Assembly (NCBI RefSeq): GCF_029872155.1
Contig: NZ_JARXLA010000003.1
Coordinates: 512,459 to 576,458 of the forward strand
Direction: 5' to 3'
DNA from: Hyphomicrobium sp. D-2
GTDB taxonomy: Bacteria; Pseudomonadota; Alphaproteobacteria; Rhizobiales; Hyphomicrobiaceae
Length of the DNA stretch: 64,000 bases
The notes beneath the pieces were generated by a model. The model did no database searches, was not told the DNA's origin, and worked only from the letters and a program-made list of their open reading frames with translations. Position 1 is the first letter of the stretch. Each line of letters opens with the position of its first letter. The position numbers and the translations under genes are program-made. This document shows positions 11,290-21,214 of this stretch, piece by piece.

Positions 11290-11808
11290 TCGAGCCGCCA
11301 TGGGTTTGAGGCGCACACAGTGATTTGGAGCGTAAGGATTGCGGGCGGTCCGTTTGCCGCTCGCCCCGCGCTTTTCTGTAGCGGTATCAGCCTTGTAACG
11401 TATTCGCCTCTGAACCGAAAAACGGGTGAGGAGTGGGTGAGGACTGCCGTCCACACCTCGCCGCGAAAAGCGCTTTCACGCGTCGATCGCGGATTGCCGG
11501 CCGCCGTTGCAGCCTAGAACCGCTCTACATTATGGACTAGGTTAATGCTCCGTTGGCGCATGTGGCAAACCGGCCACGAATTGGGCGCGGACTGCCTCTG
11601 TTGGGCCACAATACGGCGCCAGCTTGCAGGCTAAGGGAGAGCCAAGGGAAGTGCGCAAGGGGCGAGGGTGCCATTTGCCGTTGCGCGCGCTTTTCAAAAC
11701 AGTCGGATCTTTTTTGGTCGGCAAGGGCAGCCTTCGTTGAGTCCTGCAGCTTTTCCATTAAATGGTGCTGCAACAATCTCTTATCTGGGTGCACGGAATA
11801 AAAAACGA
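11290..11808. other. Intergenic region between valS and ilvD
   Basis: About 520 bp with no supported gene. I looked for a branched-chain amino acid leader peptide with Ile/Val/Leu codon runs and a following attenuator hairpin and saw neither. Several short open frames exist but none has a ribosome site and family-like composition. Confidence 0.55.
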
Positions 11809-13533
11809 ATGGCTGACTACAAATTCGACAAATCAAAACTGCCAAGCCGCCACGTAACGGAAGGTCCGGCGCGCGCGCCGCATCGCTCGTACTATTACGC
11901 AATGGGTCTCAGCGAAGAGGAGATTCACCGTCCGTTTGTGGGCGTGGTCTCGTGCTGGAATGAAGCGGCTCCCTGCAACATCGCGCTGCAGCGCCAGGCG
12001 CAGTCGGCCAAGGCCGGCGTGAAGGAAGCGGGCGGCACGCCGCGCGAGTTCTGCACCATCACCGTCACGGACGGCATCGCCATGGGCCACCAGGGCATGA
12101 AGTCGTCGCTGGTGTCGCGCGAGGTGATCGCCGATTCCATCGAGCTGACGATGCGTGGCCATTGCTATGATGCGCTGGTTGGCATTGCGGGCTGCGACAA
12201 GAGCCTGCCCGGCACCATGATGGCGATGCTGCGCCTCAACGTGCCGTCAGTGTTCATGTATGGCGGCTCAATTCTGCCGGGCAAGTTCAAGGGCCACGAT
12301 GTGACCGTGCAGGACGTCTTCGAAGGCGTCGGCATGCACTCGGTCGGCAAGCTGACCGACGACGAACTGCACGAGCTTGAGTGCGGCGCGTGCCCCAGTG
12401 CGGGTGCGTGTGGCGCGCAGTTCACCGCCAACACGATGGCGTGTGTGTCGGAAGCCATCGGCCTTGCGCTGCCGGGTTCGGCTGGCACGCCGGCTCCCTA
12501 TGAAAGCCGCGATCAATATGCGCGCGCGAGCGGCGAAGCGGTCATGCGCTGTCTGGCGCTGGGCATCCGTCCGCGTGACATCTGCACCCGCAAGGCGTTC
12601 GAGAATGCTGCGATCATCGTTGCGGCAACGGGCGGTTCCACCAACGGCGCGCTGCATCTGCCAGCGATGGCGCATGAAGTGGGCATCGACTTCGATCTGT
12701 TCGACGTTGCCGAGATCTTCCGCAAGACGCCTTACATCGCCGACCTGAAACCGGGCGGCAAATATGTTTCCAACGACGTGCATGCAATCGGCGGCGTGCC
12801 GCAGATCCTGAAGGCATTGCTCGAAGGCGGCATTCTGCACGGCGACTGTTTGACGGTCACGGGCAAGACGATGGCTGAGAACCTCGAGTCGGTGACGTTC
12901 AACACCAACCAGGACGTTGTCTATCCGGTTTCCAATCCCATCAGCCCCACCGGCGGCGTTGTCGGCCTCAAGGGCACGCTGGCACCGGAAGGCGCGATCG
13001 TGAAGGTCGCCGGCCTGAAGATGCTGAAGTACCGCGGCCCGGCCCGTTGCTTCGACTGCGAGGAAGATGCGTTCGCTGCGGTTGATGCTGGCAACTACAA
13101 GGAAGGCGAAGTTCTCGTCATCCGTTACGAGGGGCCGAAGGGCGGTCCTGGCATGCGCGAAATGCTGTCGACGACGGCGGCGCTGTATGGCCAGGGCGCA
13201 GGCGACAAGGTGGCTCTGATCACCGATGGCCGCTTCTCCGGCGCTACACGCGGCCTGTGCATCGGCCATGTCGGTCCGGAGGCTGCCGTGGGTGGCCCGA
13301 TCGGCCTGCTGAAGGATGGCGACATCATCTCTATCGATGCCGAAGCGGGAACGCTCGACGTCGAACTCGATCCTGCCGAGCTGGAAGAGCGCAGGAAAAA
13401 CTGGAAGGTGCCACCGAATGCCTATCAAACCGGCGCAATTCGCAAATATGCCGAATTGGTCGGGCCTGCGTATCAGGGGGCTGTAACCCATGCCGGCGGA
13501 AAAGCGGAAGTGATCTGCTATGCGGACATTTGA
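11809..13533 (+). CDS. ilvD: Dihydroxy-acid dehydratase
   Basis: A 574-residue enzyme of the IlvD/Edd family that dehydrates dihydroxy-isovalerate and dihydroxy-methylvalerate in valine, isoleucine and leucine synthesis. The Fe-S ligand Cys regions are visible: CWNEAAPCN (about 48-56), GCDKSLPG (about 128) and [12 protein letters not shown] (about 198), followed by [15 protein letters not shown] toward the C-terminus. ATG 11809 gives the usual N-terminus; its ribosome site is weak (GGA 11 nt upstream). The 3' end overlaps the exoR homologue by 14 nt, suggesting co-transcription and translational coupling. Confidence 0.96.
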   Translation: MADYKFDKSKLPSRHVTEGPARAPHRSYYYAMGLSEEEIHRPFVGVVSCWNEAAPCNIALQRQAQSAKAGVKEAGGTPREFCTITVTDGIAMGHQGMKSSLVSREVIADSIELTMRGHCYDALVGIAGCDKSLPGTMMAMLRLNVPSVFMYGGSILPGKFKGHDVTVQDVFEGVGMHSVGKLTDDELHELECGACPSAGACGAQFTANTMACVSEAIGLALPGSAGTPAPYESRDQYARASGEAVMRCLALGIRPRDICTRKAFENAAIIVAATGGSTNGALHLPAMAHEVGIDFDLFDVAEIFRKTPYIADLKPGGKYVSNDVHAIGGVPQILKALLEGGILHGDCLTVTGKTMAENLESVTFNTNQDVVYPVSNPISPTGGVVGLKGTLAPEGAIVKVAGLKMLKYRGPARCFDCEEDAFAAVDAGNYKEGEVLVIRYEGPKGGPGMREMLSTTAALYGQGAGDKVALITDGRFSGATRGLCIGHVGPEAAVGGPIGLLKDGDIISIDAEAGTLDVELDPAELEERRKNWKVPPNAYQTGAIRKYAELVGPAYQGAVTHAGGKAEVICYADI

Positions 13534-14665
13534 TCGAACCGTTTGCACACTGCTGACCGGAGCAATGCTTTGCCTGGGCGCCATTGGCGCCTGGGCGGCT
13601 CCAGCGAAATATACTTCGCCGCAGGATGCCCTCGACCAGGGCATCGGCGCGTTTCAAGGCGGCTATTACGAGATGGCCGTCGATGCGTTACAGCACGCGG
13701 CACAATCGAACATGTTTCTGGCGCCGTATTATCTGGCGCGCATCTACGCCGACAATAACGGCTCGCGTACCGATCACGCGAAAGCCTACGAACTCTATCT
13801 GAAGATCGCTGAAGAACACACCGACGTCGATCCTGACGACGACCGCCGCGCGCCCTATGTCGCGAAGGCGATGACGCGGATTGCCGGATATCTGCTGACG
13901 GGCCTGCCGGAAGCCAATCTCAAGGCCAATCCGAAGATCGCGATGGAATATCTGCGCGAGGCCGCGCAGTTCTTTCGCGATGAGGATGCGCAGTTCGAAC
14001 TCGCCAAGCTTTATCTGCATGGTGATGTGATCGAGAGCGACGTTCCCTATGCGCGGCACTGGCTTTCGGTGCTGAGCCAGAAGGGGCATCCGGGCGCGCA
14101 GGCCTATCTGGCCGACATGCTTTGGCGCGGCAAATACATGAAGGCCGATCCAGTTCGCGCGCTGGCGCTGATCTCGGTCGCGGTTTCAAGTGCGCCGACC
14201 TATGAGCGGCTCTGGATTGAGGACATCTACCAGAACATCTATTGCGGCGCGCCCAACGGCGTGCGCCGTCAGGCCACCGGCCTCGTTGCTGACTGGCGCA
14301 CACGCTACGGCCGCAAGCCCGACATGCGCGATGACATCGGCCTCGGGCTGCTGAACGTCCAGCCGACGCGGGCGTGCGGCAACGGCGAAATGGTCGTGTT
14401 CGACATGGAGGCGCAGCAGGAGCAGCTTTCAGCGGATCAACCGGCTACCGCGGTTGTTCAGCCGCCTGCCACGACCGGCACTGTTTCGGCTTCGACGCCA
14501 CCGGCCGTGCCCGCTGCTTTGCCGGCTGCCGTCACACCGCCAGGCAGTGGGGCCACCTTCATGGGTGCTTCGGCTGGCGGTATGCTTGAGGCCGGGGCAA
14601 AGTCGGTCGATGCGCACGATGTCGGCGCCAGCGCGAGCGTTTCCGGAGCTGCAACGGCCCGCTGA
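13520..14665 (+). CDS. exoR: ExoR-like periplasmic Sel1-repeat regulator
   Basis: 381 residues: a signal peptide (hydrophobic to about residue 26, ending AWA-AP), then Sel1/TPR-like helical repeats ([48 protein letters not shown]) and a family tail ([16 protein letters not shown]). In Sinorhizobium and Agrobacterium, ExoR is the periplasmic inhibitor of the ExoS-ChvI two-component system, which controls exopolysaccharide, motility and acid response. The C-terminal ~90 residues here are Ala/Pro/Thr-rich and appear disordered, longer than in those relatives. No exoS/chvI is in the window. The start overlaps ilvD by 14 nt in another frame. Confidence 0.82.
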   Translation: MRTFDRTVCTLLTGAMLCLGAIGAWAAPAKYTSPQDALDQGIGAFQGGYYEMAVDALQHAAQSNMFLAPYYLARIYADNNGSRTDHAKAYELYLKIAEEHTDVDPDDDRRAPYVAKAMTRIAGYLLTGLPEANLKANPKIAMEYLREAAQFFRDEDAQFELAKLYLHGDVIESDVPYARHWLSVLSQKGHPGAQAYLADMLWRGKYMKADPVRALALISVAVSSAPTYERLWIEDIYQNIYCGAPNGVRRQATGLVADWRTRYGRKPDMRDDIGLGLLNVQPTRACGNGEMVVFDMEAQQEQLSADQPATAVVQPPATTGTVSASTPPAVPAALPAAVTPPGSGATFMGASAGGMLEAGAKSVDAHDVGASASVSGAATAR

Positions 14666-15007
14666 ACGCCCCATTATTCGTGCGATTGACCTGCGTAGGC
14701 TGCGACCAATTCGTTTTTCTGGGGATATTGAAAGGCCCGATTGTTGGGCATTTGCGCCAGTCTGTCACAGCTTTGGCTGCATATTGCGACGGAATGGCAC
14801 CCTGAAATGCAGATCTTACGAGCGTTTGATTGTTTTTGGCGCACGTGCAGTAGTTTTGTGCAAAGAATATCTGTGATTGTTACTTGAGCAGCATTTCAAA
14901 TGCTCCTACCTTCACCATTAACAACCAGCATAAGAATCTCACTACGGGGATCACGTCCAAGGCGGATTTAGGCGCGCTGAGCGCGCCGATGGACCTTGGA
15001 GGTGTGC
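14666..15007. other. Intergenic region after exoR
   Basis: AT-richer than its surroundings, especially 14770-14950. No gene is supported. It likely holds the promoter of the secreted protein at 15008; a single TTAAC half-site is present near 14916 but not the paired CtrA pattern. Confidence 0.5.
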
Positions 15008-15430
15008 ATGACTGGCTCTGCTGCTCTGCGCCGCTCTTGGCGGCAGCTCTCTGCAAAATCCGCTGTTTTGGCTCTCTGCTGCGCGGCCGCGATTGTGCCG
15101 GCGTCCAATGCTGCGCCCATGTATCCATCAGAACGCGTGCGTGGCTTCTTCTGCAATGAGATGAGCCACTCGGTCGACTTCCTGATGCAGCAGACCAAGG
15201 GCGAAAACGAAGAGATCGCCGCTAACAGTGTCAACAAGGCGCTCGCGAAGTTTTCGTGCGCCTATTACCTGCCGGTGAATGCGATCTACACCGGCGAGCA
15301 TACCGTGATGAAGCGCGGCATGATCTTCAAGCTGCACAGCTATGTGTTCCTGCCGGAGCGGGTGGAGCGCTGGAGCGGCTCGGCGGTCAGCACGCTGCAG
15401 GTTTCACCCTACGCCAAGCACGATGTTTGA
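15008..15430 (+). CDS. Small secreted hypothetical protein
   Basis: 140 residues starting MTGSAALRRSW, with a clear signal peptide (VLALCCAAAIVPASNA-AP) and a mature part of about 105 residues containing two Cys (FFCNEMSH, KFSCAYYLP) that could form a disulfide. ATG 15008 is chosen because TTGGAGG lies 5 nt upstream. I do not recognise the family. A GC-rich stretch with TTTTT follows within 30 bp of the stop. It stands alone between exoR and a convergent secreted-protein gene. Confidence 0.7.
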   Translation: MTGSAALRRSWRQLSAKSAVLALCCAAAIVPASNAAPMYPSERVRGFFCNEMSHSVDFLMQQTKGENEEIAANSVNKALAKFSCAYYLPVNAIYTGEHTVMKRGMIFKLHSYVFLPERVERWSGSAVSTLQVSPYAKHDV

Positions 15431-15536
15431 GGGGGGCGCTCCCCGGGCGTTTTTCTATGAAAGCGCTCGGGGAGTGGCTGCACGGATCAGGCGAAGCCGT
15501 TGCGGTTTCAGCGACGACTACCGGTGGCCAAACAGC

Positions 15537-15575
15537 AAAAGGCCGGTCCATGCGGTTGAGCATGTCCGGCCTTTT
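15537..15575. terminator. Bidirectional terminator between convergent secreted-protein genes
   Basis: AAAAGGCCGG and CCGGCCTTTT form a stem around a 19-nt loop, with A-run and T-run on either side, so it can act on both strands. It lies 24 bp beyond the stop of the minus-strand gene. Confidence 0.75.
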
Positions 15576-15598
15576 GTGTCTGACGAATATTCTGACGA

Positions 15599-16033
15599 TC
15601 AGCGGCGCTTCGGGTTGAGCTGAGCCGACGTGCCGTCGCCGGAAAGGCTGACGCTCTGGCTCTTGCCGTTGACGTGCACGCGGATCGATCCGCGCACGTT
15701 GTAATCACGATTGTAGAAGCTGCCCTTATACGAGCTGCCGCTGACGCGATACACCTTGGCGGTTTGTGATGCCTTGCCGGATGCCGTGGCGCACGTTGCC
15801 GTGACGGTGTAGGCGGCGCCACCGCCGGAATAGCTTGCGTGGCAGCGGGCCTTTTCCTTGGACCCGTTCGAGAACGAGACCCAGCCGCCGCCGCTCCACG
15901 AGCCGGAAAGGCTGGCGGCTGCAGCGGAAGGCTCGGCGGAGCTTGCACCGACGAAACCGAGGACGGGGAGGGCAGCCAGCGACAGCACCACAGTGCTGCG
16001 CGCCGCACGATTGAGGATGTTGAGATTGTTCAT
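15599..16033 (-). CDS. Small secreted SG-rich beta-strand protein, unknown function
   Basis: 144 residues from ATG at 16033: a signal peptide (VVLSLAALPVLGFVGASSA), then a ~100-residue region of alternating polar/hydrophobic strands opening with LSGSWSGGGWVSFSNG and containing two Cys (KARCHASYS, VTATCATAS). The pattern recalls a conserved secreted family I have seen in rhizobial genomes without a known role; this is recollection, not a search. The longer frame reaching 16225 adds an unlikely N-terminus, so I trimmed it. Convergent with the gene at 15008 and followed by the shared terminator. Confidence 0.68.
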   Translation of the reverse strand: MNNLNILNRAARSTVVLSLAALPVLGFVGASSAEPSAAAASLSGSWSGGGWVSFSNGSKEKARCHASYSGGGAAYTVTATCATASGKASQTAKVYRVSGSSYKGSFYNRDYNVRGSIRVHVNGKSQSVSLSGDGTSAQLNPKRR

Positions 16034-16491
16034 GACCGGACCCTGCGCGATAGGTGTGTGTCCAACAATGGCTGGACTGATTGAAACCTCTCGATCGAGA
16101 GCAATCAACCGTTTCCGGCCCAGACATTGGCTTAGAAACGTAACAAGTCGCTGAACGGCAACGGTCGGCTGCATTGCGCACCCGCGAAACGCGAATGCCA
16201 TTTTTAACCCGGCAAGTGCCCGCAATCAGACGACAAAACATTGCTCAGAAGGGGTGCCGGTAATCGTTGCTGATGCGCTCTTGCGTCTGACGATTTCGTG
16301 CGCGTGCCTAAATTATTGAGTTTGGGCGCATAAAAAATGCATCGACGAACTTGGTGATCCGTTCGCAGATTGCGCGCGCGGACCATCTCAACAAACGATC
16401 CGCAGGCAGATAATTTGGCGCTTGTCCATGCCGCACCGCACAAGGCTGGCGGTCGCATAACGCAAATGTGACAGCCGTTGAGCTGGAAAAT
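16034..16491. other. Intergenic region between a secreted-protein gene and xthA
   Basis: About 460 bp, AT-richer than its neighbours (about 16290-16340 and 16440-16495). No gene is supported; short frames on both strands lack ribosome sites. Probably the promoter of the secreted protein plus the 3' region of xthA. Confidence 0.5.
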
Positions 16492-17274
16492 TTAAACGTC
16501 CAGCTCAACCCATGCCGGAACGTGATCGGACGGTTTTTCCCAGCCGCGCGTGAATCGATCGACGCCCGCAGCGCGCAGGCGATCGGTCGCTTGCGGTGAC
16601 AACAGCAGATGGTCGATGCGGATGCCGTCGTCTTTCTGGAATGCGCCGGCCTGGTAGTCCCAGAACGTGTAAACGCCCGGTCCCGGATGGCACAGGCGGA
16701 CGGCATCGGTCAGGCCGTCGCTCAGCATACGCCGATATGCGGCGCGCGATTCTGGCTGAAACAGCGCGTCCGATGTCCAGGCGGCGGGGCGCTTGGCATC
16801 CATCGGCTCGGGAATGATGTTGTAATCACCCGCCATGACGAACGGAATTTCCTCGGCCAGCAGGTTGCGAAAATGCGTGTGCAGGCGCTCCAGCCATCCG
16901 AGCTTGTAGGGAAATTTCTCCGTCGCGACGGGATTGCCGTTCGGCGCGTAGATCGATGCAACCTTGACGATGCCGGACGGCACCGAAATCACCGCCTCAA
17001 TGAAGCGCGATTGCATGTCGTCGTCGTTGCCCGGCAAACCCGTGCGCACTTCCTCAAGCGGCAGCTTGGAGAGAATTGCGACGCCGTTGAAGCCCTTCTG
17101 GCCATGTATAGCGCACTGGTATCCCAGCTCTTCAAATGCTGTCGCGGGAAATGCCTCGGTCTGCGATTTGATCTCCTGCAGACAGATGACGTCGGGCGAT
17201 TCCTGCCGCAGATAAGCGAGTGCTGATTCAAGGCGTGCCTTGACGCCGTTGATGTTCCAGGTGGTGACTTTCAT
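16492..17274 (-). CDS. xthA: Exodeoxyribonuclease III
   Basis: 260 residues of the exonuclease/endonuclease/phosphatase fold, an AP endonuclease and 3'-5' exonuclease for base-excision repair. Visible catalytic motifs: TWNINGVKAR at the start, CLQEIKS (metal-binding Glu), IYAPNGN, AGDYNIIPEP (Asp and Asn) and SDHVPAW at the end (Asp-His). Length is normal. It lies 139 bp downstream of erpA on the same strand, the common alphaproteobacterial arrangement next to dgt. Confidence 0.95.
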   Translation of the reverse strand: MKVTTWNINGVKARLESALAYLRQESPDVICLQEIKSQTEAFPATAFEELGYQCAIHGQKGFNGVAILSKLPLEEVRTGLPGNDDDMQSRFIEAVISVPSGIVKVASIYAPNGNPVATEKFPYKLGWLERLHTHFRNLLAEEIPFVMAGDYNIIPEPMDAKRPAAWTSDALFQPESRAAYRRMLSDGLTDAVRLCHPGPGVYTFWDYQAGAFQKDDGIRIDHLLLSPQATDRLRAAGVDRFTRGWEKPSDHVPAWVELDV

Positions 17275-17413
17275 GGAGGCAAGCCGTAGCGGAGAATCGG
17301 ACGGGGCGCCAGCAAGGCCGCACGAACGCGCAATCAGTCACGATGTGCGAGCGGCCGATGTCACGTCGCCAATGCTTCGAACCGGTTGCCCTGTCGTTGG
17401 ATGGAGAAGGCCG

Positions 17414-17743
17414 CTAGATTGAGAAGCTGGTGCCGCAGCCGCACGATGCCGTCGCGTGGGGATTGTTGACGCGGAAAAATGCGCCCATCAGGTCGTCGAC
17501 GAAATCGATCTCCGAGCCGGAGAGAAAGCCCAGCGAAACCTGATCGATCACCACCTTGGCGCCTTCACGCTCCAGCACCAAGTCGTCGTCCGCTGCGCCG
17601 GGCACCAGATCGAACTTGTACTGGAAGCCGGAACAGCCACCGCCTTCGACGCTGATGCGGAACGCCTTGGCGGCCGCTTCGTCGGCGAGGATCTCGGCAA
17701 TGCGCTTGGCGGCGCGGTCTGTGACGATAACGGAATCGCTCAT
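17414..17743 (-). CDS. erpA: Iron-sulfur cluster insertion protein ErpA (A-type carrier)
   Basis: 109 residues of the HesB/IscA family, which hand Fe-S clusters to apoproteins. The three ligand Cys are in place: C37 (GGGCSGFQYKF) and C101/C103 (SCGCGTSFSI). The family motif FxSGSEIDFVDDL is also present. It is divergent from dgt and upstream of xthA. ErpA and IscA are hard to separate by sequence; context next to dgt favours ErpA. Confidence 0.92.
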   Translation of the reverse strand: MSDSVIVTDRAAKRIAEILADEAAAKAFRISVEGGGCSGFQYKFDLVPGAADDDLVLEREGAKVVIDQVSLGFLSGSEIDFVDDLMGAFFRVNNPHATASCGCGTSFSI

Positions 17744-18076
17744 CGTGCTTCTCAGGTGACCTGCGGTTTAACCCATGTTGGAACCCGGCGCTGGGCTTGT
17801 GCAGGTCGCTGCGCGACGGTGTGCAAGCTTGCCCCAGCCGGGAATCTAACTCTATGCAAGATAAGAGTGAAGCGGCCGAAAACCAAATCTGGCAAATGCC
17901 GGCGCGAAACAGGCCCATTATTACAGGGTCTGATGACCGGCCCAGCGGAGCTTTCGGGGCCGTCGGATCGCCTGGGGATCGCCTGCGGCCGGAATTCGGG
18001 TGGCGGGATATTGGGAGCGGGGGCGGCTTATGCGGTTTAAGATGTGGCCAGCGGCAGAACCGGTTTGCCAGAATCC
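17744..18076. other. Divergent promoter region between erpA and dgt
   Basis: About 330 bp with no supported gene; it should hold promoters for both genes. I saw no clear Fur, Irr or IscR-like site by eye. Confidence 0.5.
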
Positions 18077-19303
18077 ATGACCGAAACGCAGCTACAACGT
18101 CAAAGTGGAGCCCCGGGCTTCGGGGCGGACCTGTCACCCGGCGCGCGGGCACCGGCCGCCTATGCCGCCGACGCGGTGCCCAGTCGGGGACGCGTACACG
18201 CCGAGCGCGAATGCACCACCCGCAGCCCGTTCCAGCGCGACCGCGACCGGATACTCCATTCCACTGCCTTCCGCCGCCTGACACACAAGACGCAGGTGTT
18301 CCTGTTCCACGAGGGCGATCATTACCGCACCCGGCTGACGCATTCGCTTGAAGTCGCGCAAATTGCGCGGACAGTGGCGCGGCAACTGCGGCTGGATGAG
18401 GATCTGGCCGAGGCCATCGCGCTGGCGCACGATTTGGGCCATACGCCGTTCGGACATGCGGGCGAGCGGGCGCTGGATGCCGCGATGGCGGATTTCGGTG
18501 GCTTCGATCACAACGCGCAGAGCCTGCGTGTGGTGACGTCGCTGGAACGTAAGTACGCGCAGTTCGACGGCCTGAACCTGACGTGGGAAGCGCTAGAAGG
18601 CCTCGCCAAGCATAACGGCCCGGTCGATGACGCCAGCGCCGTGCGCAAAGTTGTGCGGCAGGTGGAGGCGTGGCGCGGGCTCGATCTCAACTCTTGGCCT
18701 TCGGCTGAAGCGCAGGTTGCGGCGCTGGCCGACGACATCGCTTATGTTTCGCACGACATCGACGACGGCCTGAGGGCGCATCTCATCACCATTGATGATC
18801 TGGCCGGGCAGCCGCTTTCCGGGCCAGCGGTTGCGCATCTGCGCACCGGCGGACAGGTCGATGCCGGGCGCATCACCTATGAGCTGACGCGGCGGCTGAT
18901 TACGGTGATGATCGCCGATCTGGTTACGGAAACGAGGGCGCGGCTGACGGCGTTGGCGCCGCAGAGCCCGGACGCGATCCGTGCCAGCGCCGAACCCGTG
19001 GTCGGCTTTTCGCCCGCGCTGGCCGATGATATCGCCAACCTGAAGCGCTTCCTGTTCGCGCGCGTTTATCGGCACGAGAAAGTCATGCGGGCCATGCGCG
19101 GTGCGGAATTGATCGTGGCCGAGCTTTTTGCGCGCTATATGAGCGACCCTGCGGCGATGGGCGAGGACTGGCACGCGGTGTCACAACGGCTCGAAGGCCG
19201 CCGCCGGGCGCGTTTGATCGCCGATTTCGTTGCCGGTATGACAGACCGTTATGCCATGGAGGCCCACCGGGAGCTGTTTGACGCCACCCCGGTTTTGCGT
19301 TAG
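18077..19303 (+). CDS. dgt: Deoxyguanosinetriphosphate triphosphohydrolase-like protein
   Basis: 408 residues of the HD-domain dNTPase family, which removes triphosphate from dNTPs. Metal-binding HD motifs: [11 protein letters not shown], then [14 protein letters not shown], then a downstream Asp in [14 protein letters not shown]-terminal features include [14 protein letters not shown] and [11 protein letters not shown], typical of type 2 dGTPases. ATG 18077 (MTETQL) is preferred over the upstream codon at 18044. It is divergent from erpA and followed after 47 bp by argS, a conserved alphaproteobacterial pair. Confidence 0.94.
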   Translation: MTETQLQRQSGAPGFGADLSPGARAPAAYAADAVPSRGRVHAERECTTRSPFQRDRDRILHSTAFRRLTHKTQVFLFHEGDHYRTRLTHSLEVAQIARTVARQLRLDEDLAEAIALAHDLGHTPFGHAGERALDAAMADFGGFDHNAQSLRVVTSLERKYAQFDGLNLTWEALEGLAKHNGPVDDASAVRKVVRQVEAWRGLDLNSWPSAEAQVAALADDIAYVSHDIDDGLRAHLITIDDLAGQPLSGPAVAHLRTGGQVDAGRITYELTRRLITVMIADLVTETRARLTALAPQSPDAIRASAEPVVGFSPALADDIANLKRFLFARVYRHEKVMRAMRGAELIVAELFARYMSDPAAMGEDWHAVSQRLEGRRRARLIADFVAGMTDRYAMEAHRELFDATPVLR

Positions 19304-19350
19304 GCGGGCCGACTTCCCACCAATCAATTTCAGTGCCAGGGGCTGCCGCC

Positions 19351-21165
19351 GTGGACGTATTCGCTCAGATCGAAAGCCGCGTAGCGGCCGCACTTGAAGC
19401 GCTCAAGGCCGAGGGGCAACTGCCCGCCGACCTGCCCGCGACCGGCTTCGACGTGGAAACGCCGCGCGACCCGACCCACGGCGATCTTTCGACCAACGCG
19501 GCGATGGTGCTGGCCAAGCCGGCGCGCATGAAGCCGCGCGACATCGCTGAAAAGCTGCAGGCCAAGCTGGAGCAGGACGAAGACATCGCCTCCGTTTCGG
19601 TGGCAGGGCCGGGCTTCATCAACATCACGCTGCAGCCCGGCGTCTGGCAGCGGCTGGTGCGCGAGATCCTGAATGCGGGCGCTGCCTATGGCCGTTCGGA
19701 GCAGGGCAAGGGGCAGCGCGTCAACGTCGAATACGTTTCCGCCAATCCGACCGGGCCGATGCACGTCGGCCATTGCCGTGGCGCGGTGTTCGGCGATGCG
19801 CTGGCAAACCTGCTGGCGTTCGTCGGCTATGACGTCACGCGCGAATACTATGTGAATGACGCCGGCGGTCAGGTGGATGTGCTGGCGCGCTCGGTGTTCC
19901 TGCGCTACCGCGAGGCGCTGGGCGAAGATATTGGCGCCATTCCGGAAGGGCTGTATCCGGGTGAATATTTGAAGCCCGTGGGCGAGGCGCTGGCGAAGGA
20001 ACACGGCCAGTCGCTGCTGAATATGCCGGAGCAGAACTGGCTGCCGGTGGTGCGCACGTTCGCCATCGAGCAGATCATGCCGATGATCCGGGATGATCTC
20101 GCCGCCCTCAACATCCGGCACGATGTGTTTTTCTCGGAAGCGTCGCTGACGCAGTCCGGCACCGACAAGGTGGCGGAAGCGATTGCGGCCCTGCGCGCCA
20201 AGGATCTGATTTACGAAGGCCGGCTGCCACGCCCGAAGGGCCATGAGGATGACGAGTGGGAAGACCGCGAGCAGACGCTGTTCCGCTCCACCCAGTTCGG
20301 CGACGACGAAGACCGCGCGCTGATGAAGTCCGACGGCAGCTACACCTATTTTGCCGGCGATGTGGCCTATCACTACGACAAGCTTCAGCGCGGCTATCGC
20401 CATCTGGTCAACGTGTTTGGCGCCGATCACATCGGCTACATTCCGCGCATGCTGGCGGTAGTGGCGGCCTTCGCGGGTGGCACCGTCGAGCGCGACGCCA
20501 AGGGCAAGCTGAAGTCCTGGCAGTCGTCGGGCGGTTCCACCGATCTGGCGATCAAGGTCGTTAACCTGGTCAAGCTGTTCAAGAACGGCGAGCCCTACAA
20601 GATGTCGAAGCGGGCGGGCACCTTCGTCACCCTGCGCGACGTGGTGGATGAAGTTGGCCGCGATCCGGTCCGGTTCATGATGCTCTATCGCAAGGAGCTG
20701 GAGCAGCTCGACTTCGACTTCGCGAAGGTGACCGAGCAGTCGAAGGACAATCCGGTGTTCTACGTGCAGTATGCGCACGCGCGGGCAGCATCGGCGTTCC
20801 GTAATGCTCAGAATGTGTTCCCGGATCTGGCGCCACGCAGCGCCAAGGTATGGGAGGCCGATCTTTCCGGGCTGACCGATGCGGGCGAGCTGGACCTCAT
20901 CAAGAAGCTGGCTCAGTTCCCCCGTCTGATCGCGGGCGCGGCCCGTGCAGAGGAGCCACACCGGCTGGCTTTCTATCTTTACGATGTCGCATCGGCGCTC
21001 CACGGCCAGTGGACCCGAGGCAACGATTCGCCACATTTGAGATTTATTCAACCAGAAGACGGGGTTATGACTGCGGCCCGCTTAGCGATGATCGCCGCTG
21101 TCCAGCAGGTGATATCCTCGGGACTTTCAGTGCTTGGCGTCGAGGCCCCGGAATCTATGCGCTAG
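19351..21165 (+). CDS. argS: Arginyl-tRNA synthetase
   Basis: 604 residues of class I ArgRS. Motifs: [13 protein letters not shown] (HIGH-type, HVGH), the [13 protein letters not shown]-type motif, and the C-terminal DALR anticodon-binding domain ending in [14 protein letters not shown]. The N-terminal additional domain is seen as [17 protein letters not shown] take GTG 19351, with AGGGG about 9 nt upstream, over the GTG at 19333. It lies between dgt and the SPOR gene. Confidence 0.96.
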   Translation: MDVFAQIESRVAAALEALKAEGQLPADLPATGFDVETPRDPTHGDLSTNAAMVLAKPARMKPRDIAEKLQAKLEQDEDIASVSVAGPGFINITLQPGVWQRLVREILNAGAAYGRSEQGKGQRVNVEYVSANPTGPMHVGHCRGAVFGDALANLLAFVGYDVTREYYVNDAGGQVDVLARSVFLRYREALGEDIGAIPEGLYPGEYLKPVGEALAKEHGQSLLNMPEQNWLPVVRTFAIEQIMPMIRDDLAALNIRHDVFFSEASLTQSGTDKVAEAIAALRAKDLIYEGRLPRPKGHEDDEWEDREQTLFRSTQFGDDEDRALMKSDGSYTYFAGDVAYHYDKLQRGYRHLVNVFGADHIGYIPRMLAVVAAFAGGTVERDAKGKLKSWQSSGGSTDLAIKVVNLVKLFKNGEPYKMSKRAGTFVTLRDVVDEVGRDPVRFMMLYRKELEQLDFDFAKVTEQSKDNPVFYVQYAHARAASAFRNAQNVFPDLAPRSAKVWEADLSGLTDAGELDLIKKLAQFPRLIAGAARAEEPHRLAFYLYDVASALHGQWTRGNDSPHLRFIQPEDGVMTAARLAMIAAVQQVISSGLSVLGVEAPESMR

Positions 21166-21214
21166 ACTCCGATTCGATGAAGAGGCTGGATTAGAGCTTC
21201 GAGGGGATCACAGG

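Noticed and set aside
11320..11517. Possible leader peptide upstream of ilvD
   Set aside because: No run of Ile/Val/Leu codons and no attenuator-like alternate hairpins.
12268..13644. A 458-codon minus-strand frame across ilvD
   Set aside because: Shadow of ilvD with no recognisable domains.
19330..21051. A 573-codon minus-strand frame across argS
   Set aside because: Shadow of argS; same reasoning.
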